Shown here piece after piece: positions 1 through 7,436 of a DNA stretch of 64,000 nt. The notes below the pieces were generated by a model that had not been told where the DNA came from, searched no databases, and saw only the letters and a program-made list of their open reading frames with translations. The stretch covers positions 56,897 to 120,896 of the forward strand of contig NZ_JADDRL010000013.1 of the NCBI RefSeq assembly GCF_021538895.1, written 5' to 3'. The stretch is from Streptomyces olivochromogenes (lineage in GTDB: Bacteria; Actinomycetota; Actinomycetes; Streptomycetales; Streptomycetaceae). A program made the position numbers and the translations under genes. Position 1 is the stretch's first letter. Every line of letters starts with the position of its first letter.

Positions 1-426
1 CACGGCGCCCCCAAGGCCCCCGCCACCGTGCCCCTGGGCCGCATGCTGCAAGCCTTCGGCCTGGGACTGATCCCGTTCTCCGCCCAATACCTCCTGCTGC
101 GCGGTTTCTACGCCTACGACGACACCCGCACGCCGTTCCGCATGGCTCTGTGGATCAGCGGCATCAACATCGCTCTCGCCGCGGCCTGCCACCTCCTGTT
201 CTCCCCGCGCTGGGCGGTCACGGGGATGGCCGCCGCCTACGCCCTGTCCTACGCGATCGGCCTGCTGCTGACCGCCCTGCGGCTGCGACGGCGCACGGAG
301 GGGCTGCTGGACGGCCGACGGATCTGTCGCACCTACGCCAAGTTGACCGCAGCCGCCACTGCTGCCGGAGGCGTGGCGCGGATCCTGCGGATCGGCGAAC
401 TGCGTAGCCTGCCGGGGATGGGCTGA
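1..426 (+). CDS. MurJ/MviN-like lipid II flippase, 3' part, C-terminus shortened
   Basis: The gene runs in from the left edge, so only about 141 C-terminal codons are visible. MurJ flips lipid-linked peptidoglycan precursors across the cytoplasmic membrane. The late-helix core of the family is clear: QAFGLGLIPFSAQYLLLR followed by FYAYDDTRTPF, then the hydrophobic segments WISGINIALAAACHLLF and AVTGMAAAYALSYAIGLLL. After AAATAAGGVA the sequence jumps to RILRIGELRSLPGMG and stops. That end resembles the extreme C-terminus of actinobacterial MurJ, but the roughly 50-60 residues (last two helices) normally lying between are absent. This suggests an in-frame internal deletion, so the protein may be non-functional or a specialised paralogue. 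The family is seen directly; the deletion is inferred from remembered homologues. Confidence 0.8.
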   Translation, partial: HGAPKAPATVPLGRMLQAFGLGLIPFSAQYLLLRGFYAYDDTRTPFRMALWISGINIALAAACHLLFSPRWAVTGMAAAYALSYAIGLLLTALRLRRRTEGLLDGRRICRTYAKLTAAATAAGGVARILRIGELRSLPGMG

Positions 427-608
427 ATCCGGCGCCAGTGGTCACGCTGGTGACCTGAGTCGCAGATGTGTCATACGGGCGATCGCCCGTCGCTCAGCTC
501 TGCTGATGCATCAGTGGATCGATCAGGCGAGTTTTGTGCATTGGACGGATCGGTTCCGGGGTTCGTACGTTCCACGGCAAGCCGCCAACACCGCCCCGGA
601 GGTCCGCC

Positions 609-1361
609 GTGAGCACCGACACCTCGCACCCTCATGGCCGCCCACCGGAAGCCATGACGGCCGCGGCGGCACCTGCCCCGCCCGTGCCGCTTCTCGCCTA
701 CGTCCCCCTTCGCGAGCGTCCGCTCAGACGCCTTCCCCAACTGATCGCCGGCCTCGCCCTCTACGGATTCAGCCTCTCGGTCATGGTTCGGGCCTCGCTG
801 GGCGTCAACCCCTGGAGCGTTCTCAACGAGGGGGTGGAGAACCACACGCCCCTCAGCTTCGGCATGGTCAGCGCCGTCGTCGGAGCCTTCGTGCTCCTGC
901 TGTGGATCCCGCTCCGGCAGCGACCGACACTCGGCACCGTCGCCAACGTGATCGTCCTGGCCTGCTCGTCGGATCTCGGCCTCGCACTGATCCCTCAGCA
1001 CCTCGGGCTCCCGGTCCGGGCGTGTCTCCTGGCCGGAGGCATTCTCCTCAACGGGTTCTCCATCGCCGTCTACGTCGGCGCACGCTTCGGACCGGGCCCC
1101 CGAGACGGACTGATGACCGGAGTGTCCAGTGTCACCAAGGGCTCCATACGTGTCATCCGCACCTTGATCGAGATCGCCGTGCTCGTGGTGGGCCGGCTGC
1201 TCGGCGGAAGCGTGGGCGTGGGCACAGTGGTGTACGCACTGAGCGTCGGTGCCATCACCCAGTTCTTCCTGCCCCGGTTCGCCTACCGCAAAGACACCGA
1301 CCCCGGGGCGCCCGGAACGCGCCGCGCTCCGCGCACGGATCCCGCCCAGGGTCTGCTGTGA
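609..1361 (+). CDS. YczE/YitT-like integral membrane protein
   Basis: A 250-residue membrane protein. I chose the GTG start at 609 because GGAGG at 598-602 lies 6 bp upstream; the in-frame ATG at 534 has no such site. A polar, proline-rich N-terminus of about 40 residues precedes five or six hydrophobic segments, including LIAGLALYGFSLSVMV, VVGAFVLLLWIPL, LLAGGILLNGFSIAVYVG and VVYALSVGAITQFFLP. The motif ASLGVNPWSVLNEG after helix 1 and GPRDGLMTG in the middle are typical of the YczE/YyaS/YitT family, whose substrate is not established. It is monocistronic and converges on the DUF2867 gene 21 bp away. Confidence 0.75.
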   Translation: MSTDTSHPHGRPPEAMTAAAAPAPPVPLLAYVPLRERPLRRLPQLIAGLALYGFSLSVMVRASLGVNPWSVLNEGVENHTPLSFGMVSAVVGAFVLLLWIPLRQRPTLGTVANVIVLACSSDLGLALIPQHLGLPVRACLLAGGILLNGFSIAVYVGARFGPGPRDGLMTGVSSVTKGSIRVIRTLIEIAVLVVGRLLGGSVGVGTVVYALSVGAITQFFLPRFAYRKDTDPGAPGTRRAPRTDPAQGLL

Positions 1362-1382
1362 AAGTGGATCGCGCTGCCCGTT

Positions 1383-1784
1383 CTACGCAGCCTTCTCCGC
1401 GGCGAGAGCGAGCCGGCGGTGGGTGCGTGCCATCATGGCGCGGGCCATGAAGGGGTGGATCCTTTTCACGACGCCCCAATAGAGCCTGGAGCGCAACGCG
1501 TTCGTCTGCACCGAGCTGCACAGGGTGACGTACTCGTCGTCGACGACGATCGAGGCCCAGGCGTCGAGGCCGGCCGTGCTCACCTCCATGAGCGCCTCGC
1601 CGTCCTGCTGCGCCGCGATGGGAAAGGCGTCACGCAGGATGCCCGTCCAGGCCGCCGGATCGCGTGGCATTCCGGGCCGCAGCTGCATCGCGTACGCGTC
1701 CTGGTAGTCGGGCCGGTCCACGGCTGTCCTGATCAGTCGGGCGCCCTCGGGAAACCCCACTGCTACGGGCCAGTTCTTGCCCAT
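1383..1784 (-). CDS. DUF2867-family protein
   Basis: A 133-residue soluble protein. The C-terminal stretch YWGVVKRIHPFMARAMM resembles the end of DUF2867 proteins (YxxVVxPxHxxxxRxM), as does the early PDYQDAYAMQL segment. The biochemical function is unknown; the domain is often found alone or fused to NAD-binding epimerase-like proteins. It is divergent from a TetR gene, and the 44-bp gap between them contains two palindromic operators. It is therefore probably the repression target of that regulator. Confidence 0.65.
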   Translation of the reverse strand: MGKNWPVAVGFPEGARLIRTAVDRPDYQDAYAMQLRPGMPRDPAAWTGILRDAFPIAAQQDGEALMEVSTAGLDAWASIVVDDEYVTLCSSVQTNALRSRLYWGVVKRIHPFMARAMMARTHRRLALAAEKAA

Positions 1785-1793
1785 CGTGCACCT

Positions 1794-1832
1794 CCATACG
1801 CTGGCGTATGGAAACCGTACGGTAGCGTATGG
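1794..1832. promoter_or_regulatory. Tandem TetR operators between DUF2867 gene and tetR
   Basis: Site 1, 1794-1811, is a perfect inverted repeat: CCATACGC, 2-bp spacer TG, GCGTATGG. Site 2, 1815-1832, is CCGTACGG-TA-GCGTATGG, a 6/8 match to the same dyad. The two sites are 21 bp apart centre to centre, on the same helix face, and fill the divergent promoter region. Site 2 overlaps the first possible ATG of tetR (1829), which suggests a leaderless transcript or use of the ATG at 1835, with tight autorepression. Confidence 0.75.
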
Positions 1833-2419
1833 TCATGGTGCAACGGCAGCAGAACAAGAAGGCCAGGCTCAGTGCCCGTGACTGGGCGGACGCCGCGCTC
1901 GCCGCCATTCGCGAAGGCGGCCTCGCGGCGGTGGCGGTCGAGCCGCTCGCTGCCCGCCTCGGTACCACGAAGGGCAGCTTCTACTGGCACTTCGGCAACC
2001 GCGAAGCACTGATCGAGGCCGCGCTCGCCCGCTGGATCGAGGCGGACACCGAAGAGATCATCGCTGCCGTGGAGACCGAGCCGGACCCGGAGCAGCGACT
2101 GCGCAGACTGTTCACCAAGGTCACCAAGCCCGCGGTCGCCGATCCGACCGAGCTCTCGCTGCTGGCCAGCATCGACCGTCCCCAGGTCGCCGCCGCGCTG
2201 CGGCAGGTCACCGAACGCCGGATCGGCTACCTGGCCGGGCTGTTCACGGAGCTCGGCTTCGCCGAGGACGAGGCACGGCGGCGCGGACTGATGGCGTACA
2301 GCTTCTATCTGGGACACACCCAGCTCGGCCACGCCGTTCCGTCGGTACTCCCGTCGTCCGAGGGCTTCCTTACGTACCTGGAGGCGACGATGGACGCGCT
2401 GCTCCGCCCGAAGTCCTGA
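1829..2419 (+). CDS. TetR-family transcriptional repressor
   Basis: 196 residues with a classic N-terminal TetR helix-turn-helix (AALAAIREGGLAAVAVEPLA followed by LGTTKGSFYWHFGNREALIE, about residues 20-65). The alpha-helical ligand domain shows nothing that identifies a ligand. Two starts are possible, ATG 1829 and ATG 1835, neither with a good ribosome site. It probably represses itself and the divergent DUF2867 gene through the paired operators at 1794-1832. A strong hairpin follows the stop codon. Confidence 0.85.
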   Translation: MVMVQRQQNKKARLSARDWADAALAAIREGGLAAVAVEPLAARLGTTKGSFYWHFGNREALIEAALARWIEADTEEIIAAVETEPDPEQRLRRLFTKVTKPAVADPTELSLLASIDRPQVAAALRQVTERRIGYLAGLFTELGFAEDEARRRGLMAYSFYLGHTQLGHAVPSVLPSSEGFLTYLEATMDALLRPKS

Positions 2420-2436
2420 GCTGCCGGTGGGGGAGT

Positions 2437-2468
2437 GGTCCGTGCCGGAGGCGCACTCGGCACGGACC
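2437..2468. terminator. Hairpin terminator between convergent genes
   Basis: GGTCCGTGCC (2437-2446) pairs perfectly with GGCACGGACC (2459-2468) across a 12-nt loop. It lies 17 bp after the tetR stop and 21 bp from the stop of the convergent small membrane gene. There is no T tract, as is usual in Streptomyces, and the hairpin can act in both directions. Confidence 0.7.
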
Positions 2469-2489
2469 GCCGGCACATCGTTTGGGCCG

Positions 2490-2795
2490 TCAGGGCGTCA
2501 GCGAGTTGGACGGCGGTCCCGACGGAAGCCCGTCGTCCGGGGGCGGCGTGTACCGCCACATGTCCGTCGGTGTGCTCAGCGGCGCGGGAGCGGGATCTGT
2601 GGGGTAGGCGAACGGCCCGGCATGGTTGTACATGAGCAGGAGCATGACTCCGACGAAGACGATGGTGATGATGATCAGGGCGAAGCCGATGGGGTTCTGC
2701 GGGTTGTACTGGTAGCGGTTCGTCCCCCACTCGCTTCGCTTGAATATCGGTTCGTTGTCATCGAAGCGCACACACGGGACCCTATGCGCCGGCAC
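2490..2795 (-). CDS. Small single-pass membrane protein, unknown function
   Basis: 101 residues from a GTG start. Polar N-terminus of about 36 residues, one hydrophobic helix (FALIIITIVFVGVMLLLMY, about residues 38-56), then a proline-rich tail. I do not recognise a family. Codon third positions are G/C-rich in this frame across the whole length, which supports a real gene. The start is uncertain and the upstream ORF on the same strand overlaps it, so the two could also be one gene broken by a frameshift. Confidence 0.5.
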   Translation of the reverse strand: MPAHRVPCVRFDDNEPIFKRSEWGTNRYQYNPQNPIGFALIIITIVFVGVMLLLMYNHAGPFAYPTDPAPAPLSTPTDMWRYTPPPDDGLPSGPPSNSLTP

Positions 2796-2986
2796 ACCTT
2801 GTGCGAAGCCGTCGTCACCACCACCGCCCGCGGCCTTTCTCCTGGGTGCCGGAGGGCATCGTCCAGGGCTGCGCGGAAGGTCCGCTGGTCGTTTTCCGGT
2901 AGCGGCCCGTCCTTCGGGTGGAAGAAGCCCGTGGAGCCCCGCGGCAGTGTGAACGCTGCGTCCTTGTCTTCGGCCATGTTGCTCAT
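2675..2986 (-). CDS. Possible small ORF (N-terminal half looks coding)
   Basis: A 103-codon frame. Its first 50-60 residues (MSNMAEDKDAAFTLPRG onward, with a charged RTFRAALDDALRH helix) look like real protein. The second half, overlapping the small membrane protein gene, is arginine/serine/threonine-rich like a shadow frame. Either this is a short gene whose true end I cannot place, or it is the 5' part of the neighbouring gene after a frameshift. Function unknown. Confidence 0.25.
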   Translation of the reverse strand: MSNMAEDKDAAFTLPRGSTGFFHPKDGPLPENDQRTFRAALDDALRHPGERPRAVVVTTASHKVCRRIGSRVCASMTTNRYSSEASGGRTATSTTRRTPSASP

Positions 2987-3014
2987 TCTGCCGGGGGGAA
3001 ACCCAGTCGGCGTC

Positions 3015-4037
3015 TCACCACGTCCGCGACGTGCTCAGGTGTGCGCACAGCCCCGCCAACGCCGTCAGCACGGTGTCGTTGGCATTCCGGTTGCCGACGG
3101 TGAGACGGAGTCCCTCGCCGGGGTAGTGGCGTGCCTGGACACCGGCGTTGGTGAGTGCTGCGGCGCCCTCGTCGATCGGATCGGGTGCGGCGAGCCAGAC
3201 GGAATTGGCATGGCCGGGGCGTACCTGCCAGCCGAGGGACATGAGTTCACGCCGGAGCCGTTCGCGTTCGGCGACGACGGTGTCCACGCGTAGGCGCAGC
3301 TCGCCTTCGGCCTGTAGGGAGGCCTTTACCGCCGCCGTTGCCACCGCGTTGATCCCGAAGGGCAACTGTTGCCGACGGATCCGCTCCACCAGGTCAGGAG
3401 CGCCGAGTCCGAAACCGACCCGCAGGGCGGCGAGGCCGTAGGCCTTCGAGAAGGTGCGCAGGACCAGCAGGTTGGGATGTGCGTCCAGGAGCGCGGACGT
3501 ATCCGGCAGGCGCGTGTCGCGGGCGAACTCCACGTACGCCTCGTCGAGGAGCACGGTGACGCGTCGGGGGACCTGACGCAGGAACACCGACAGTGCGTCG
3601 GCGGTGACGAGGCTCCCGGTGGGGTTGTGCGGATTGCACAGCACCACGACGCGGGTGCGCTGGTCGATTGCAGCGAGCAGGGCGTCCAGATCCTGGTGTC
3701 CGTCCGGCGACAGCGGGATGGGGACAGGTTGAGCGCCGACCATGGCGGCCAGCAGGGGATAGGCGTCGAAGGTGCGCCAGGCGTAGGCCACCGTGTCGCC
3801 GGGCTGGACCACCGCCCGGAGCAACTGCAGGGCCACGCCGACCGATCCGCTGCCGACCGCGACGCGGTCGGAGGTCACCCGGCACCACGTGGCGATCTGC
3901 TCGGTGAGGTCGTCGGGGTGGAACTGCGGGTACCGGTGGGCCTGTGCGACGGCCCGTTGCATCGCCTCGCGTACCGAGGGCAGTGGGGGATACGGGCTCT
4001 CGTTCAGGGCAAGTCGGTGCAGCACCGGGATGTCCAT
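3015..4037 (-). CDS. HisC-like PLP aminotransferase (fold type I)
   Basis: 340 residues, in the size range of histidinol-phosphate aminotransferases. Motifs: LNESPYP near the N-terminus, NPHNPTG at 135-141, DEAY at 165-168, and the PLP lysine in TFSKAYGLAALRVGF (Lys198). It is the last gene of a five-gene operon, beginning 3 bp after the KAS III-like gene. The operon holds no other histidine-biosynthesis gene, so it more likely aminates a ketone made by the ThDP and KAS III enzymes upstream than serves histidine synthesis. The family is seen; the pathway role is inferred. Confidence 0.85.
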   Translation of the reverse strand: MDIPVLHRLALNESPYPPLPSVREAMQRAVAQAHRYPQFHPDDLTEQIATWCRVTSDRVAVGSGSVGVALQLLRAVVQPGDTVAYAWRTFDAYPLLAAMVGAQPVPIPLSPDGHQDLDALLAAIDQRTRVVVLCNPHNPTGSLVTADALSVFLRQVPRRVTVLLDEAYVEFARDTRLPDTSALLDAHPNLLVLRTFSKAYGLAALRVGFGLGAPDLVERIRRQQLPFGINAVATAAVKASLQAEGELRLRVDTVVAERERLRRELMSLGWQVRPGHANSVWLAAPDPIDEGAAALTNAGVQARHYPGEGLRLTVGNRNANDTVLTALAGLCAHLSTSRTW

Positions 4038-4040
4038 GCC

Positions 4041-5060
4041 TCAGTCCCGTCCGCCGTGCCAGCGAACGGCCACGGCACCGGCGAAGTCGCCTGCGTGGGC
4101 GAAGCCCCCGAGCACCATGAGGTCGCCGTCCTCCACCTGCCGGGAGCCGATCGCGCGGTCCAAGGTGATCGGGATGGCCGCGCCGAACAGATTCCCGTAC
4201 TCGTCGAAGGTGTTCAGGTGCCGTTCGGCCGGCAGTTGCAGCGCCTCGCGCCAGTTCCGCAGGAACGTACGGTTGGGCTGGTTGGTGATGAGGACGTCGA
4301 TGTCGGTGCTCGCCACGCCGAGCCGCCGGCACAGGTCCATGACCACCTCGGGGACGAGGCGGTTCCCGCGTGCCAGGACCTTGGCCACGCTTGCGTCGGT
4401 GAACCCGATCCGCAGCTGGGACTCTCCCGGCTCCCAGTACTTGCGACCGTCCTCGACCGCCACGGTCATGTCGCCGGCGTACTCGCCGATGTGCCGGGTC
4501 TCCACGTCGAGGACCGGTGACTGGGCCGACGTCGTCACGAACGCCACACCGCACCCGTCGCCCGGGATCGCCGCTTGGGCGAGTTTGCGCACCTCGGACT
4601 GGGTGAAGCACTGCCCCGCGGCGCTTTGCGCGTTGCAGATCAGCGCGGTCTTCGCGTCAGTGGTGGTGAGGATCTGCCGGGCCATCTTCACCATGTACAC
4701 AAAGGACGCGCAGCCCGCGTTGGCCACGTCGACGAGCCACTCCGGGTTCAGTCCCAGCCGACGCGCCACCTCGGTTCCGGCGCCCACGAACGGCAGGTCC
4801 GGCAACTGGCTGTGCACCAACAGCACGTCGACGGCTCGGATCTCCGCCCCGCCGTGCCGTTCGATCAGGGGTTGTACGGCCCGTTCGATCATGTCCGCGT
4901 TCGTCTCGTCCGCGGCCACATGGTGCCGTGACGGTGGGACCTTGAACATGGGGTGGTTGCGGAGCTTGTCCTCGGCTCCGGGGTACTCGGTGTAGAACTC
5001 CGCGGGGACCGGCTTGCCGGGAAGATAGCTCGCCACGTCGGTGAGGCTGACCGTCGTCAC
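4041..5060 (-). CDS. KAS III (FabH)-like condensing enzyme with His-to-Asn active-site change
   Basis: 339 residues with a thiolase/KAS III fold. The nucleophile Cys117 lies in NAGCASF. The third triad residue, Asn290, lies in EYGNLFGAAIPITLD, matching the family GNTSAASIP motif. The usual HQAN motif reads NQPN, so the catalytic His is replaced by Asn260. That His supports malonyl decarboxylation, so the enzyme may be an acyltransferase or a non-decarboxylating condensing enzyme. The GTG start at 5060 gives a GTGA overlap with the upstream SRPBCC gene and is chosen over the much longer open frame, whose extra part reads as non-protein. Middle gene of the operon. Confidence 0.85.
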   Translation of the reverse strand: MTTVSLTDVASYLPGKPVPAEFYTEYPGAEDKLRNHPMFKVPPSRHHVAADETNADMIERAVQPLIERHGGAEIRAVDVLLVHSQLPDLPFVGAGTEVARRLGLNPEWLVDVANAGCASFVYMVKMARQILTTTDAKTALICNAQSAAGQCFTQSEVRKLAQAAIPGDGCGVAFVTTSAQSPVLDVETRHIGEYAGDMTVAVEDGRKYWEPGESQLRIGFTDASVAKVLARGNRLVPEVVMDLCRRLGVASTDIDVLITNQPNRTFLRNWREALQLPAERHLNTFDEYGNLFGAAIPITLDRAIGSRQVEDGDLMVLGGFAHAGDFAGAVAVRWHGGRD

Positions 5061-5710
5061 CGCGCCACCGCCCTGGCCGGAGCCACGCTGACCGGCAGGC
5101 CGCCCCGGTGCCGATGTTCCAGGATCGCCTTGAGATTGTTCATCTCCAAGGTGTGCCCCGCGTAGAAGAGGTCCCAGTAGTCGCCCACCCAGGGCCGGTC
5201 CGGGCGCGGCGCCTTCTCGGGATGCGGGTTGGTGTCGTAGTAGGGGTGCCGGCAGTTGGTCCAGGTGATCACCGAACCCGGCTTGTCGAGCACCAGGCGG
5301 GCCGGGACGACACGCATCAGGTAGATCATCCACAGCTTCTCGCCCTGGTCCCACGAGCAGTGGTAGTCCACGGTCATGGCCTCGGGGTTGGCGACCACCT
5401 CGCAGTAGATCCTGGTGTCGTCCTCCAGTCGGTCGTGACCGACCCACAGCCCCGGGGTGCCGCTGGGCGCGAAGTCCCGCAGGCTGCAGGTCCATTCCTC
5501 CAGATGGTGCCCCTGGCGCAGGTAGTCGTAGGCCTGCTCAGGGGGGCAGTCGACGTACTCGTGGATGGTGCAGTACTGCCCGTAGACCTGGTGGTGGGGG
5601 TAGACCGCGTGGGTGAGCTCCATGCAGTGGGCGGTCAGTTCCTGCTTGTCGGCGTTCTCGATCCGGATCAGACCGGGGATGTCAGCCAACGTGGACGACT
5701 CCTCGCTCAT
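5057..5710 (-). CDS. SRPBCC (START-like) domain protein
   Basis: 217 residues with a helix-grip fold signature (IHEYVDCPPEQAYDYLRQ, then EEWTCSLRDFAP) and many aromatic residues that would line a hydrophobic cavity. The family includes polyketide aromatase/cyclases and lipid or hormone carriers. In this operon it could bind or cyclise the intermediate made by its neighbours. GGAGGG lies just upstream of the ATG at 5710. The gene overlaps the ThDP gene by 29 bp and ends in a GTGA overlap with the KAS III gene. Unusual residues include several cysteines (CMEL, YCTI, TCSL, YCEV, HCSW). Confidence 0.7.
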   Translation of the reverse strand: MSEESSTLADIPGLIRIENADKQELTAHCMELTHAVYPHHQVYGQYCTIHEYVDCPPEQAYDYLRQGHHLEEWTCSLRDFAPSGTPGLWVGHDRLEDDTRIYCEVVANPEAMTVDYHCSWDQGEKLWMIYLMRVVPARLVLDKPGSVITWTNCRHPYYDTNPHPEKAPRPDRPWVGDYWDLFYAGHTLEMNNLKAILEHRHRGGLPVSVAPARAVAR

Positions 5711-7436
5711 CTGAACCCTCCTTGCTCTTGTTGGCTTCGGTGAAGGACTGGAAGGGAAGGAACGGGGGGATCTCCCGCGGGTCGCAGGGCACCACGACGA
5801 ACGCCGGGCCGCCGCCCGCGTTGCCGCGCAGCAGGGCCGTGCGCAGCTGTGCCGCGTCGTCGGCTCCCGTGGCCTCCAACGACGGGAAGGCGGCGGCCAC
5901 TCCGGCGGCTATGTCGGTCGGGGCGAACAGATCGTCGCTGCGGACGCCGCCCTGGAGGAACTCCTCGCGCAGCGCGCACATGGCGTGGGCGTTGTTGTTG
6001 AAGATCACGAACGTCACGGGTGCGTCGTACTCCACGGCGGTGTGCACCTCCATCCCGTGCATGAAGAAGGCCCCGTCGCCGGCGATGACGTAGGTGCGTC
6101 GGCCGGTGGCGAGCGCGGCACCGATGCCGGCACCGAAGGTGTAGCCCATGCCGCCCATGCCGAGCGCCACCACGAAGCGGCCGTGGCGCGGTGCCGGCAG
6201 GAGATGGATCGCGCTGGCGCCCGTGTTGCCGGCGTCCACGAAGACGTGGGCGTCCTGGGGGAGTGCCGCCTCCACCGCGGCGACCGCCTGGTCATGGGGG
6301 ACGGTTCGTTCTCGGTCCCCAAAGAGCGGACCCGGTGTGGGCGCGGGAAGGGGGCCGGCGTGCGGCGGGCAAGGACGTGGGTGCGGTGGCAGCCGTACGG
6401 TCACCGCGCGCAGCGCGTCGCGCAGATTGCCACCCAGTGCGATGCCTGCCACGAACGGTGGTTCGGGGCCGAGACAGACGACGTCGGTGGCGGCCAGGGC
6501 CTGGTCGAGGCCACCGCGTGCCAGGAGCGGCAGTCGGGTACCGACCAGCAGGCACAGGTCGGCCCGCCGCAGACAGTCTTCGACGTTGGCGTGGCCCATC
6601 ACCCCGGCTACGCCCGCGAATCGGGGATCACGGTTGTCGAAGACGTCCTTGGCGTCCGGGGTGACCGCCACCCATGCCCCGAGGCACTGGGCCAGTTCGG
6701 CCAGTTCCCCGCGCGCGTCGTCGGCGGCAACACCCTCACCGGCGATGACGAGGACGCGACCGGCCTCGTGAAGGGCGTCCGACACGGCGCCGACGGCAGC
6801 TGTGTCGAGCCGCGCCGCGGATGCCGTCGCGGGGCCGCCCGGTGATGTCGGGGCCATGTCGTGGGCGGGTACCTGGATGCGCGCCTGCTGCACGTCCTTG
6901 GGCAGCAACAGCACGGCCGGCCCGCGCGGTTCGGCCTGCGCCGCCGCGACTGCCAGGGGCAGCAACTCCGTGAGCGAGGACGCGTCATCGACCCGGGCGC
7001 AGAACCGGGAGACGGGCGCGAAGACCTCCCGTGCGTCGAAGGAGCCCGCCTTGCCGCTGGAGTCCTGGAACGCCCCGTGCCCTTCCTGGCCGGTCGGAGG
7101 CTGACCCACCAGGGCCAGCACGGGCACCCGGGACGCGTACGCCTCCGCCAGACCCGGTACGAGATTCATCGCCCCACCGCCCGAGGTGGCGGCAACAACG
7201 CCGAGGCGCCCGGTGACACGCGCGTATCCGTCGGCCATGGTGACGGCGGAGAACTCGTGTTTGGCGACGACGCCGCGGACGGCGCCGCCGCGGTGCACCG
7301 CGTCATACAGGTCCTCGATGTTCGCGCCGCCGACGCCGAACATGTGGGTGACGCCGGCCCTGGCGAGTTCCCCGGCCAGGTAGTCGACCGTCCGTACCGT
7401 TCCTGCCTCGCGTAACTCCGAGGTCGCGGTGGTCAT
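5682..7436 (-). CDS. Thiamine-diphosphate-dependent decarboxylase/acyloin synthase
   Basis: 584 residues with the three-domain acetolactate synthase layout. The ThDP-activating Glu61 is in KHEFSAVTMADGY. The pyrophosphate motif GDGAFFMHGMEVHTA starts at 453 and closes with FNNN about 27 residues later. The family decarboxylates 2-oxo acids and transfers the acyl unit to a second carbonyl or other acceptor. There is no regulatory subunit and no ilv neighbours, so a secondary-metabolism role is more likely than branched-chain amino-acid synthesis. The ATG at 7436 gives an ATGA overlap with the regulator gene upstream; the longer open frame beyond it is antisense to that regulator. Confidence 0.85.
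   Translation of the reverse strand: MTTATSELREAGTVRTVDYLAGELARAGVTHMFGVGGANIEDLYDAVHRGGAVRGVVAKHEFSAVTMADGYARVTGRLGVVAATSGGGAMNLVPGLAEAYASRVPVLALVGQPPTGQEGHGAFQDSSGKAGSFDAREVFAPVSRFCARVDDASSLTELLPLAVAAAQAEPRGPAVLLLPKDVQQARIQVPAHDMAPTSPGGPATASAARLDTAAVGAVSDALHEAGRVLVIAGEGVAADDARGELAELAQCLGAWVAVTPDAKDVFDNRDPRFAGVAGVMGHANVEDCLRRADLCLLVGTRLPLLARGGLDQALAATDVVCLGPEPPFVAGIALGGNLRDALRAVTVRLPPHPRPCPPHAGPLPAPTPGPLFGDRERTVPHDQAVAAVEAALPQDAHVFVDAGNTGASAIHLLPAPRHGRFVVALGMGGMGYTFGAGIGAALATGRRTYVIAGDGAFFMHGMEVHTAVEYDAPVTFVIFNNNAHAMCALREEFLQGGVRSDDLFAPTDIAAGVAAAFPSLEATGADDAAQLRTALLRGNAGGGPAFVVVPCDPREIPPFLPFQSFTEANKSKEGSDERGVVHVG

Noticed and set aside
3015..4037. Primary histidine biosynthesis gene hisC
   Set aside because: No other his gene is present and the gene is last in an unrelated enzyme operon; kept as HisC-like.
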